DNA of 5,396 nucleotides, taken from Candidatus Thorarchaeota archaeon. Its GTDB lineage: Archaea > Asgardarchaeota > Thorarchaeia > Thorarchaeales > Thorarchaeaceae. Where the stretch lies: assembly GCA_016840385.1 (NCBI GenBank), contig JAEOSL010000166.1:1-5396 (forward strand). The letters are read 5' to 3'. Position numbers and translations under genes: made by a program. Every line of letters begins with the position of its first letter. The stretch's first letter is position 1. The notes under the pieces were generated by a model. It made no database searches, was not told the origin of the DNA, and saw only the letters and a list, made by a program, of their open reading frames with translations. Positions 1 to 4,935 of this stretch are shown in pieces.

Positions 1-2
1 AT

Positions 3-80
3 AAAACTGTATTCAAATCGCTTGATGAAATTCCTGAGGTGGCAAGGGCCCACACATGGGCGGATGCTCATGTAGATTAG
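3..80 (+). CDS. C-terminal fragment of an unidentified gene running in from the left edge
   Basis: One plus-strand frame is open from the left edge to a TAG at 78-80 and encodes 25 residues ending in DEIPEVARAHTWADAHVD. The acidic/hydrophobic composition looks like a genuine protein tail. A second plus-strand frame is also open to a TAG at 73-75, but its Arg/Met/Trp-rich translation is less convincing. The gene would converge on the small membrane-protein gene, whose stop lies only 9 bases away. I do not recognise the family from so short a piece and assign no function. The partial gene begins outside the window. Confidence 0.45.
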   Translation, partial: KTVFKSLDEIPEVARAHTWADAHVD

Positions 81-89
81 AAATAGAAA

Positions 90-359
90 TTACTCTTTTG
101 CAGCACTTCCAATATGGAGCACTATGGAAAATGTAAATGATGCAAGAAGAATTATGTTCGATCGCTGCGGTTTTCGTTGATACGCTAGAAGAACAAGAGC
201 TGCGGTTATTGATATCCAGAATGCGAGAACAGAATGAACACCAACTCGCGTGGCGGGTGAGTAAGAAACAAGTCCACCAGGACCGATAGCATATGAGGAA
301 GCGATAACAGCAAGAGGTACTAGAATGAGAATCTTCACTATTGCGCGATTCCTTTCCAT
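90..359 (-). CDS. Small hypothetical membrane protein with about three transmembrane helices
   Basis: An 89- to 90-residue protein with three hydrophobic stretches, at about residues 8-25 (ILILVPLAVIASSYAIG), 42-61 (VHSVLAFWISITAALVLLAY) and 69-85 (NIILLASFTFSIVLHIG). They are separated by a short polar loop and a basic loop (YQRKPQR), so it is probably an integral cytoplasmic-membrane protein. The basic loop lies between helices 2 and 3 and would be expected inside. Starts are ambiguous: GTG at 362, ATG at 359 and GTG at 338 are in frame. A GAGGTG lies at 360-365 but sits directly against the ATG, too close for normal use, so a near-leaderless start is possible. The gene is divergent from the TetR gene. 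I recognise no family and no catalytic motif. The clear helix pattern in a region with no competing ORF supports a real gene. Confidence 0.6.
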   Translation of the reverse strand: MERNRAIVKILILVPLAVIASSYAIGPGGLVSYSPATRVGVHSVLAFWISITAALVLLAYQRKPQRSNIILLASFTFSIVLHIGSAAKE

Positions 360-386
360 CACCTCTATTTACACCTCAGTTGTCAA

Positions 387-403
387 TTAATACATACTTT
401 CCG
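387..403 (-). promoter_or_regulatory. Possible archaeal BRE/TATA promoter for the small membrane-protein gene
   Basis: Read on the minus strand, this stretch is CGGAAAG followed by TATGTATTAA, resembling a purine-rich BRE plus a TATA box. If the usual spacing of about 25-27 bases holds, transcription would start near 364-366, only a few bases before the GTG/ATG starts at 362/359. That would give a nearly leaderless transcript. The call rests on position and AT-rich composition only. Confidence 0.3.
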
Positions 404-509
404 TGTGAAAAACGTTTCTTTGGTGTAGTCAAATTAGTAAACAGTACAATTATAGTGAAAAGAAAATTGGATGGAGTGAAATATTTGAACATATCTTTTC
501 CACCAAACG

Positions 510-521
510 AGTTTTAAAACT
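510..521 (+). promoter_or_regulatory. Probable TATA-box region of the TetR gene, a perfect 12-bp palindrome
   Basis: AGTTTTAAAACT is its own reverse complement. Its TTTTAAAA core lies about 35 bases before the TetR ATG at 551, so a start site about 25-27 bases downstream would fall near 541-543 and leave a leader of about 8-10 bases. This fits the absence of a Shine-Dalgarno before that ATG. The palindrome could be incidental to an AT-rich TATA box or could be half of a compound operator with the adjoining inverted repeat. Confidence 0.45.
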
Positions 522-533
522 AACACTTGTTAG
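520..533 (+). promoter_or_regulatory. Inverted repeat, candidate autoregulatory operator of the TetR protein
   Basis: CTAACA and TGTTAG are perfect inverted 6-base arms around a CT spacer. The site lies between the likely TATA box and the TetR start codon, 17 bases before the ATG. TetR-family repressors bind as dimers to such dyads and commonly repress their own gene. Occupation here would block promoter opening or polymerase recruitment. Placement and symmetry are seen directly; binding by this TetR protein is inferred. Confidence 0.45.
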
Positions 534-550
534 CTACTCGGTAACTTCTC

Positions 551-1132
551 ATGACATCTGACGAAACAACATTACGACGAATTCTTGAAGCTGCTTACGA
601 ACTTTTTGCTGAGAAGGGATATCGTGGAAGTTCAATGAGGGAAATTGCTGAGCGGTCAGGTATCAAGGCGGGTTCAATTTACAATCACTTCAAGAACAAA
701 GAAGAAATCTTTGAAGCTGTATTCATTGAGAAGCACCCGTTGTTTCGAATTCTATCCCTACTTGACGAAGTTGAAGGTGAAACTGCAGAAGAATTGCTCA
801 GCAATGCAATCGATCGGCTCAACAAAGAAATCGGAAGTGATCCCCGATTATTGAACCTCTTCTTTGTTGAATTGGTTGAGATGGATGGGAAACACATCAC
901 TGATGCAATGGAAACCAATTTTCCTCCTGATTCAAAATTCATGAAACAAATATTCACTCTGAAAAACGAATTCAGAGAAATTAGGGAGCCACTTATTATC
1001 CGAACACTCATTGGGTCAATCTTTGCAAATATTATTTTCAATTGGTTCATCGGAGATGCTAACTCTAGAAGATGGGGGACACAGAGCGAAATAACTGATG
1101 TGCTACTAAGAGGTATTCTCAAGAGTTATTAA
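551..1132 (+). CDS. TetR-family transcriptional regulator
   Basis: This 193-residue protein has the size and architecture of a TetR repressor. Residues 7-54 form the DNA-binding domain: helix 1 is RRILEAAYELFAEKGYRGSS, and the helix-turn-helix is REIAERSGIKAGSIYNHFKNKEEI (about 30-53) with the family's typical G-SIYNHF-NKEE signature. Residues 60-193 form a helical ligand-binding/dimerisation domain that is variable in this family, so the effector cannot be read from sequence. An in-frame TAA at 542-544 and the position of the next Met (residue 29, inside the HTH) fix the ATG at 551 as the start. There is no Shine-Dalgarno, suggesting a short or absent leader. Inverted repeats immediately upstream and downstream are candidate operators. 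Likely targets are itself, the divergent membrane protein or the downstream DUF3303-like gene. Family assignment is firm; targets and ligand are unknown. Confidence 0.93.
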   Translation: MTSDETTLRRILEAAYELFAEKGYRGSSMREIAERSGIKAGSIYNHFKNKEEIFEAVFIEKHPLFRILSLLDEVEGETAEELLSNAIDRLNKEIGSDPRLLNLFFVELVEMDGKHITDAMETNFPPDSKFMKQIFTLKNEFREIREPLIIRTLIGSIFANIIFNWFIGDANSRRWGTQSEITDVLLRGILKSY

Positions 1133-1140
1133 ATCAAGCT

Positions 1141-1157
1141 TATGCACACTTTGCATA
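1141..1157 (+). promoter_or_regulatory. Inverted repeat between the TetR and DUF3303-like genes
   Basis: TATGCA and TGCATA are perfect inverted 6-base arms around a CACTT spacer, 8 bases after the TetR stop codon and just before an AT-rich element that could be the promoter of the next gene. It could be a second operator or a weak hairpin at the end of the TetR transcript. No T-tract follows, which favours a protein-binding site. Its centre shares the hexamer ACACTT with the repeat at 520-533, but the arm sequences differ, so a common regulator is only a possibility. Confidence 0.35.
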
Positions 1158-1160
1158 GTC

Positions 1161-1167
1161 ATAAATT
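1161..1167 (+). promoter_or_regulatory. Weak candidate TATA element for the DUF3303-like gene
   Basis: ATAAATT is the best TATA-like sequence in the 95-bp spacer. It would place transcription start near 1190, leaving a leader of about 35-40 bases that contains the Shine-Dalgarno. TATACT at about 1181-1186 is an alternative. Read-through from the TetR gene is also possible. Confidence 0.25.
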
Positions 1168-1211
1168 GCACTTCAGAACTATACTACGTGTTTGTATTCG
1201 CGATAACCATA

Positions 1212-1221
1212 GAGGAGGTGA
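1212..1221 (+). promoter_or_regulatory. Strong Shine-Dalgarno fixing a GTG start
   Basis: GAGGAGGTGA is a near-perfect complement to the 16S rRNA 3' end. Its GGAGG core lies 9 bases before the GTG at 1228. There is an in-frame TGA at 1219-1221 and no in-frame ATG or TTG before residue 65, so this site settles the start of the 81-aa gene. Confidence 0.8.
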
Positions 1222-1227
1222 GAAATA

Positions 1228-1473
1228 GTGAAGTTTCTAATAGAATGGAAAATCAAACCAAAGTATAGAAGGGAAGTAAATAAGGTAGTTGAGAAATTCG
1301 AACAGCCAAAAGAAGTCAAGTCAGTGTTTGCAGCTCACCACTGCGTTGGAGCAAGTAGAGGAATTGCAGTCGTTGAAGCGGATGATGCAGTGCTTATCCA
1401 GAAAACATTGGGTCAACTGATGGATTATACTAATTTCAAAGTTACACCAATACTACCAATATTCCCAGAATGA
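1228..1473 (+). CDS. DUF3303-like small protein
   Basis: An 81-residue protein starting at GTG with a strong Shine-Dalgarno. Its pattern matches, as I recall it, the DUF3303 family: an N-terminal strand MKFLIEW followed by a basic helix (about residues 10-27), a central AHHCVGASRGIAVVEADD (35-53), a helix (about 54-67), and a closing FKVTPILPI strand (70-78). This is a ferredoxin-like alpha/beta barrel half, as in dimeric small proteins related to stress-responsive or monooxygenase-like A/B domains. The conserved SRG...VE-DD core is visible. No biochemical function is established for the family that I can name. The TetR gene lies 95 bases upstream on the same strand. It ends 27 bases from the stop of the convergent winged-helix gene, separated by a hairpin. 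Confidence 0.8.
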   Translation: MKFLIEWKIKPKYRREVNKVVEKFEQPKEVKSVFAAHHCVGASRGIAVVEADDAVLIQKTLGQLMDYTNFKVTPILPIFPE

Positions 1474-1490
1474 TACTAGAAAGTGAAGAG

Positions 1491-1514
1491 GGAAGGAGAA
1501 TCAAATCTCCTTCC
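1491..1514. terminator. Perfect 9-bp stem hairpin between convergent genes, possible two-way terminator
   Basis: GGAAGGAGA (1491-1499) and TCTCCTTCC (1506-1514) are perfect inverted arms around a six-base ATCAAA loop. It lies between the stop of the DUF3303-like gene (1473) and the C-terminal codons of the minus-strand operon, and its right arm is inside the last codons of the winged-helix gene (RKEI-stop). On the minus strand a pyrimidine-rich run follows (CTCTTCACTTTC); on the plus strand only a short TT follows. The hairpin is seen directly; terminator function is inferred. Confidence 0.5.
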
Positions 1515-1848
1515 TTGCGTATATGTATTCGCGGTTTTCATCACCAACAATTTCTACTTGATTCCATTTCATCATAGCAAGCAGATTATCAAGAATGTAG
1601 TCCTTTTCCATCTTTGTAGCCTTGGCAATCTCGGTGATCGTTGCTGGACCTTCACGAATCTTCAGTAGTATTCGGCTCCGATCTATCTCCTCTCTGACAG
1701 TTTGTTCCATCAAATCTTGGAGCTTCTCAGGAGTGAGTTCACCTCTTTGAACCAACACATCTCCTTTACCAATCAACCATCTCAATCGCTCACTTTCAAA
1801 TGCATCACCAGCGGCGTTAATCATGTCCAGATCAGCTGTTTCTTTCAT
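1501..1848 (-). CDS. Small winged-helix protein, last gene of the HdrA/MvhD operon
   Basis: A 115-residue soluble protein. Residues 1-55 are charged and mostly helical (FESERLRWLIGKGDVLVQRG, then LTPEKLQDLMEQTVREEID). Residues 57-112 look like a winged helix-turn-helix: SRILLKIREG helix, ATITEIAKATKMEKDYILDN helix-turn-helix, then LLAMMKWNQVEIVGDENREYIY as recognition-helix end and beta wing. There is no cysteine, so it is not itself an Fe-S carrier. The ATG at 1848 is preferred: it starts one base after the stop of the long HdrA gene (TAA at 1852-1850) and has GGAGGGTGGTG upstream. A GTG at 1860 is in frame but lies inside that Shine-Dalgarno. It may be a transcriptional regulator of the operon or a non-DNA-binding subunit that uses the fold for protein contacts; sequence alone does not decide. 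I do not recognise a named family. Confidence 0.85.
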   Translation of the reverse strand: MKETADLDMINAAGDAFESERLRWLIGKGDVLVQRGELTPEKLQDLMEQTVREEIDRSRILLKIREGPATITEIAKATKMEKDYILDNLLAMMKWNQVEIVGDENREYIYARKEI

Positions 1849-1849
1849 T

Positions 1850-3592
1850 TTATACACCACCCTCCGGAGTAGTAGGTTGTAGGTACGCCTCTACCATGGC
1901 CATGATTTGCTCATCTGTTGAATGGCGCATTGCTACTGCTCTGCTTGGGCAAGCAGAAGCACACGTCCCGCAACCATGACATTTTGATTCTGTCACAAAT
2001 GCAGTTGGTGGATCGTTGGTTGTTACCATTGCTATCGCACCATATGGACAAGCTTGGATACAAGTGTAGCACGATGAACATAGTGTTTCATCAACATGCG
2101 AAACAGTCGATTCGATTTCGACATCCTTTCGAGCCATCAGTGATACGGCTTTTGCTGCAGCACCACTTCCTTGCGTTGCACTATCAGTTGCATCCTTTGC
2201 AGATTGAGCTGCACCTGCAATCATTATACCTGCAGTATGAGTAGTCAATGGTGCTAGTTTGATATGTTCTTCATTGAAGAATCCATCACCGGACATAGTG
2301 AGACTGAAGAGCTTGGCTACTTCTTCTGTTCCTTTTGGAGGTACCATTGCAGTTGTCAGTACAAGTAGGTCTGGTTCGAACTCACAATAGGCTCCTGAGA
2401 GTACGTCCTTCCATTTGACAGTGATTCTTTCATCCTTCAGGGAAACCTTTGGTTTCTTAGTGTGCCCAAATTTCGAGAATATCACATGCTTGTGTCTAGC
2501 TTCTCGATGAATCTCTTCATGACCTCTTCCGAAAGTTCGGATGTCATCATAAAGAACCATCACTTCATCCACATCATCCCTGATATCCGCAGCCGCCTTT
2601 GTCATAGCAGTGCAACAATATCGAGAACAATGCTCATGTCTCTTGACACCTTCTTCACGAGAACCTACACATCCAATGAACATAATCTTCTTCGCGGGTC
2701 GACCATCGCTTATCCTGAGAACAGAGCCAGAAGATTTCATCTTCTCATAATCTGCAAGAGTGATGATGTTAGAATTGTTCCCGTATTCGTAGTAACCTTC
2801 AGGTTCGAATGGTTCAAACCCAGTTGCTACAATTACAGTTCCAAAAGTGCGATTCACGGTCTTTCCTGTCTTCAAGTTCTTGATCTTGGTCTCAAAGCTT
2901 CCAATATGCCCTTCAAATTCTACTACCATTGAATCGGTCAGAATTTCTACGGCATCAATTGCATTGGCTGCAATGAGCATCCGGTCTATGACATCCACTG
3001 CTTTCTCATTGTTAGGATACATTGTTGATAGTAGTCGTAGATGCCCTCCTAGTTCAGGTTCCTTCTCTACAAGATTGACCTTGAATCCTCTAGACCCAAT
3101 ATCCACAGCGGCCCGTAGACCCGTGACACCACCCCCTACCACCAAAGCATGGGGCTTTACTGGGACTGTCTTCACTTCTAGTGGTTCTAGGAGTGCAGCT
3201 CTTGCAACTGCCATTCGCACAAGATCTTCAGCCTTCACTGTAGCTTTTTCAGGTTCACGGGCATGACACCAACTGACGTGCTCTCGAAGGTTCACTTGTT
3301 CGAACACATACCTGTTGAGACCAGCTTCTTCCACAACTCTTCGGAAAGTTGGTTCGTGCATTCTGGGACTGCATGAAGCCACAACCACTTTGTTGAGGTT
3401 GTGCTCTGCTATCTTCTCACGGATATGAGCCTGTCCAGCATCACTACATGTGAACATCAGGTCTGAGGAGTGAGCTACATGTGGAAAATGATTTGCTGCT
3501 CTCGCGACTGCTTCACAATCTACAGTACCAGCAATATTGTGGCCGCAGTGACACACGAATACGCCAATCCTTGGTTCTTCTTTGGTTTCCAT
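1850..3592 (-). CDS. hdrA: Long HdrA-like flavin/Fe-S protein (N-terminal HdrA domain, FAD domain, C-terminal ferredoxin)
   Basis: A 580-residue cytoplasmic HdrA homologue. HdrA carries the FAD and Fe-S wiring of heterodisulfide-reductase complexes and, in methanogens, performs electron bifurcation. Domain order: HdrA N-terminal domain, residues 8-135, with CHCGHNIAG (14-22), FTCSDAGQ (47-54), SCSPRMHEPTFRR (73-85) and WCH (108-110); thioredoxin-reductase-like FAD domain, 148-485, with the dinucleotide motif GGGVTG (153-158), VATGFEPF, the cysteine site C308-x13-C322-x3-C326-C327, a Lys at 332, and a C-terminal FAD motif (GIMIAGAAQSAKDATDS); and a two-cluster ferredoxin with C505/C508/C511/C515 and C538/C541/C544/C548. 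It lacks the inserted ferredoxin and the DCSxC segment that full-length HdrA has after the GG-H strand, so it is shorter than the roughly 650 residues of methanogen HdrA. The ATG at 3592 overlaps the preceding stop (TAATG). Probable partner: the short HdrA encoded just upstream, plus MvhD. Confidence 0.95.
   Translation of the reverse strand: METKEEPRIGVFVCHCGHNIAGTVDCEAVARAANHFPHVAHSSDLMFTCSDAGQAHIREKIAEHNLNKVVVASCSPRMHEPTFRRVVEEAGLNRYVFEQVNLREHVSWCHAREPEKATVKAEDLVRMAVARAALLEPLEVKTVPVKPHALVVGGGVTGLRAAVDIGSRGFKVNLVEKEPELGGHLRLLSTMYPNNEKAVDVIDRMLIAANAIDAVEILTDSMVVEFEGHIGSFETKIKNLKTGKTVNRTFGTVIVATGFEPFEPEGYYEYGNNSNIITLADYEKMKSSGSVLRISDGRPAKKIMFIGCVGSREEGVKRHEHCSRYCCTAMTKAAADIRDDVDEVMVLYDDIRTFGRGHEEIHREARHKHVIFSKFGHTKKPKVSLKDERITVKWKDVLSGAYCEFEPDLLVLTTAMVPPKGTEEVAKLFSLTMSGDGFFNEEHIKLAPLTTHTAGIMIAGAAQSAKDATDSATQGSGAAAKAVSLMARKDVEIESTVSHVDETLCSSCYTCIQACPYGAIAMVTTNDPPTAFVTESKCHGCGTCASACPSRAVAMRHSTDEQIMAMVEAYLQPTTPEGGV
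1855..1865 (-). promoter_or_regulatory. Shine-Dalgarno inside the end of the long HdrA gene
   Basis: Read on the minus strand, GGAGGGTGGTG encodes the last residues of HdrA (EGGV) and precedes the winged-helix ATG at 1848, with the GGAGG core 12 bases away and a GGTGG core nearer. It argues against the in-frame GTGs at 1860 and 1857 as starts. Confidence 0.65.
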
Positions 3593-4935
3593 TAGTGTCC
3601 ACCTCCTCTTGCAAGTACAATACTTGCCCTCATAGCTGCCGCGGACCCTGCCGCAACCGAGTCAGGGATGTCCTTAGCTGATTCAGCACATCCTGCAACA
3701 AAGACTCCTGGTACTGTTGTATCTACAGGGTTGCTTGCAGGATACTTGATTGGAATAAATCCATCAACACTTACTTCTATCCCAAAGCTTGCAGCGAGTT
3801 CCTTCAGATCCTTTGGAGGTAGAATGCCAGGACAGAGAACTAGTAACTCGTGCTCATCCTTGAGGAACTCACCAGTTTCCGTGTTCTCAGCCCACACAAT
3901 CAGATTGTTGTTCTTCTTAACCTCCTCAACCTCTCCTACACGACCTCGGATGTATTTGATTCCGAAACGTTCCTTGGACATAGTATAGAATTCCTCGAAT
4001 CCTTTTCCACATGCTCGAATGTCAGCATAGTACACAGTCACGTTCTTGACATCGTCATGACGAAGCTCTTTAGCCATGGTGGCGTTTTTCGCTCCGTACA
4101 TACAACATACACGGCTGCAGTAAGGCACGCCCTCCTTCACATCACGTGCACCAATGCATTGTAGAAAACCAATTGACTTTGGAATCTTCCCATCGCTAAG
4201 TCGCATGAGATTTCCGTGAGTAGGACCTGCAGCGTTAATCAGCCGTTCATATTCAAGAGCATTGATGACATTCTTGTAGCGACCATATCCGAGCCTATGA
4301 TACTTTGAAACATCGAACAGCTCGTATCCCGTAGCAATCACAATAGCCCCAGCAGGAATCTCAATCTCTTCATCCTCCTGTGTGAGGTCGATAGCTTCCC
4401 GGTCACAGGACTTGACACATAGCTCACACTTGATACAGTTCTCGTCATCAATTGTGTAAACCAGAGGAGTGCTCTGTGGGAATCCGATGTATATCGCCTT
4501 CCTATATCCAAGATCTTGATCGAACTCGTTCTTCACTTGAATCGGACAGTGAGGAACACACTCCCCACATCCTGTACACTTATCCTCAAGGACCCTTCGA
4601 GCTTTCTTGTAAACTTTCACACGAAAGTCGCCAGACTCACCTGTAATCCCTGTTACTTTGCTGTAAGTCAGGAGTTTGATATTGGGATGCCGAGAAACCT
4701 CACTTAGTTTCGGAGTTAAGATACACGCACTACAATCCAGCGTTGGAAATGTCTTGTCTAACATTGCCATTACTCCACCGATTGATGGAGTCTTCTCCAC
4801 GAGGACAACTTGGAATCCTTGGTCAGCTAGATCTAGTGCTGCAGTCATTCCCGCAACACCACCACCAATGATGACAGCAGTGTCAGATGGTTTCATCGAT
4901 GCAAAATCTATCTTATCACCAGCAACAGTCATCAT
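3592..4935 (-). CDS. hdrA: Short HdrA-like flavoprotein with inserted two-cluster ferredoxin (QmoA-like size)
   Basis: A 447-residue HdrA homologue that begins directly at the FAD domain. It has GGGVAG (24-29) with VEKTPSIGG (47-54); the HdrA hallmark PTLDCSACILTPK (64-76, C68 and C71); an inserted ferredoxin with C120/C123/C126/C130 and C167/C170/C173/C177; VIATGYELF; the flavin-domain cysteine site C260-x12-C273-x3-C277-C278 followed by Lys283; ADIRACGKGFEEFY (304-317); and the closing FAD motif VFVAGCAESAKDIPDSVAAG. It lacks both the N-terminal HdrA domain and the C-terminal ferredoxin present in the next gene. Expected role: cytoplasmic electron transfer through FAD and about three [4Fe-4S] clusters, as half of an asymmetric HdrA pair, comparable to QmoA with QmoB. 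Start: ATG at 4935 overlaps the MvhD stop (ATGA); a second ATG at 4932 has the same 9-base Shine-Dalgarno spacing as the next gene and may be the true start (446 aa). Confidence 0.95.
   Translation of the reverse strand: MMTVAGDKIDFASMKPSDTAVIIGGGVAGMTAALDLADQGFQVVLVEKTPSIGGVMAMLDKTFPTLDCSACILTPKLSEVSRHPNIKLLTYSKVTGITGESGDFRVKVYKKARRVLEDKCTGCGECVPHCPIQVKNEFDQDLGYRKAIYIGFPQSTPLVYTIDDENCIKCELCVKSCDREAIDLTQEDEEIEIPAGAIVIATGYELFDVSKYHRLGYGRYKNVINALEYERLINAAGPTHGNLMRLSDGKIPKSIGFLQCIGARDVKEGVPYCSRVCCMYGAKNATMAKELRHDDVKNVTVYYADIRACGKGFEEFYTMSKERFGIKYIRGRVGEVEEVKKNNNLIVWAENTETGEFLKDEHELLVLCPGILPPKDLKELAASFGIEVSVDGFIPIKYPASNPVDTTVPGVFVAGCAESAKDIPDSVAAGSAAAMRASIVLARGGGH
3599..3608 (-). promoter_or_regulatory. 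Shine-Dalgarno for the long HdrA, inside the short HdrA gene
   Basis: Minus-strand GAGGAGGTGG encodes part of the terminal RGGG of the short HdrA and sits with its GGAGG core 9 bases before the ATG at 3592. With the TAATG stop/start overlap, this indicates coupled translation of the two HdrA-like subunits. Confidence 0.8.

Noticed and set aside
455..517. A 20-codon plus-strand frame (GTG start) in the intergenic region before the TetR gene
   Set aside because: There is no Shine-Dalgarno, it overlaps the probable promoter, and the peptide shows no feature supporting a gene.
685..1122. A 145-aa minus-strand frame opposite the TetR gene
   Set aside because: The Ser-rich translation resembles antisense of the TetR coding sequence; the TetR domain on the plus strand is unmistakable.
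1483..1668. A 61-aa plus-strand frame opposite the winged-helix gene
   Set aside because: It is the antisense of a well-supported coding region and overlaps the intergenic hairpin; composition is not protein-like.
1849..1860. GTG at 1860 as start of the winged-helix gene
   Set aside because: It lies directly after GGAGG, inside the Shine-Dalgarno region, and would add only MVYK; the ATG at 1848 has workable spacing and abuts the upstream stop.
2462..3266. Plus-strand open frames opposite the long HdrA
   Set aside because: Their translations are low-complexity Ser/Thr/His-rich shadows of a clearly conserved minus-strand protein and have no Shine-Dalgarno.
1850..4935. That the two HdrA-like genes are one hdrA gene broken by a frameshift or stop
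   Set aside because: Each has its own complete FAD domain from the GGG dinucleotide motif to the closing FAD motif, its own start codon and Shine-Dalgarno, and different ferredoxin parts. They are paralogues, not two pieces of one chain.
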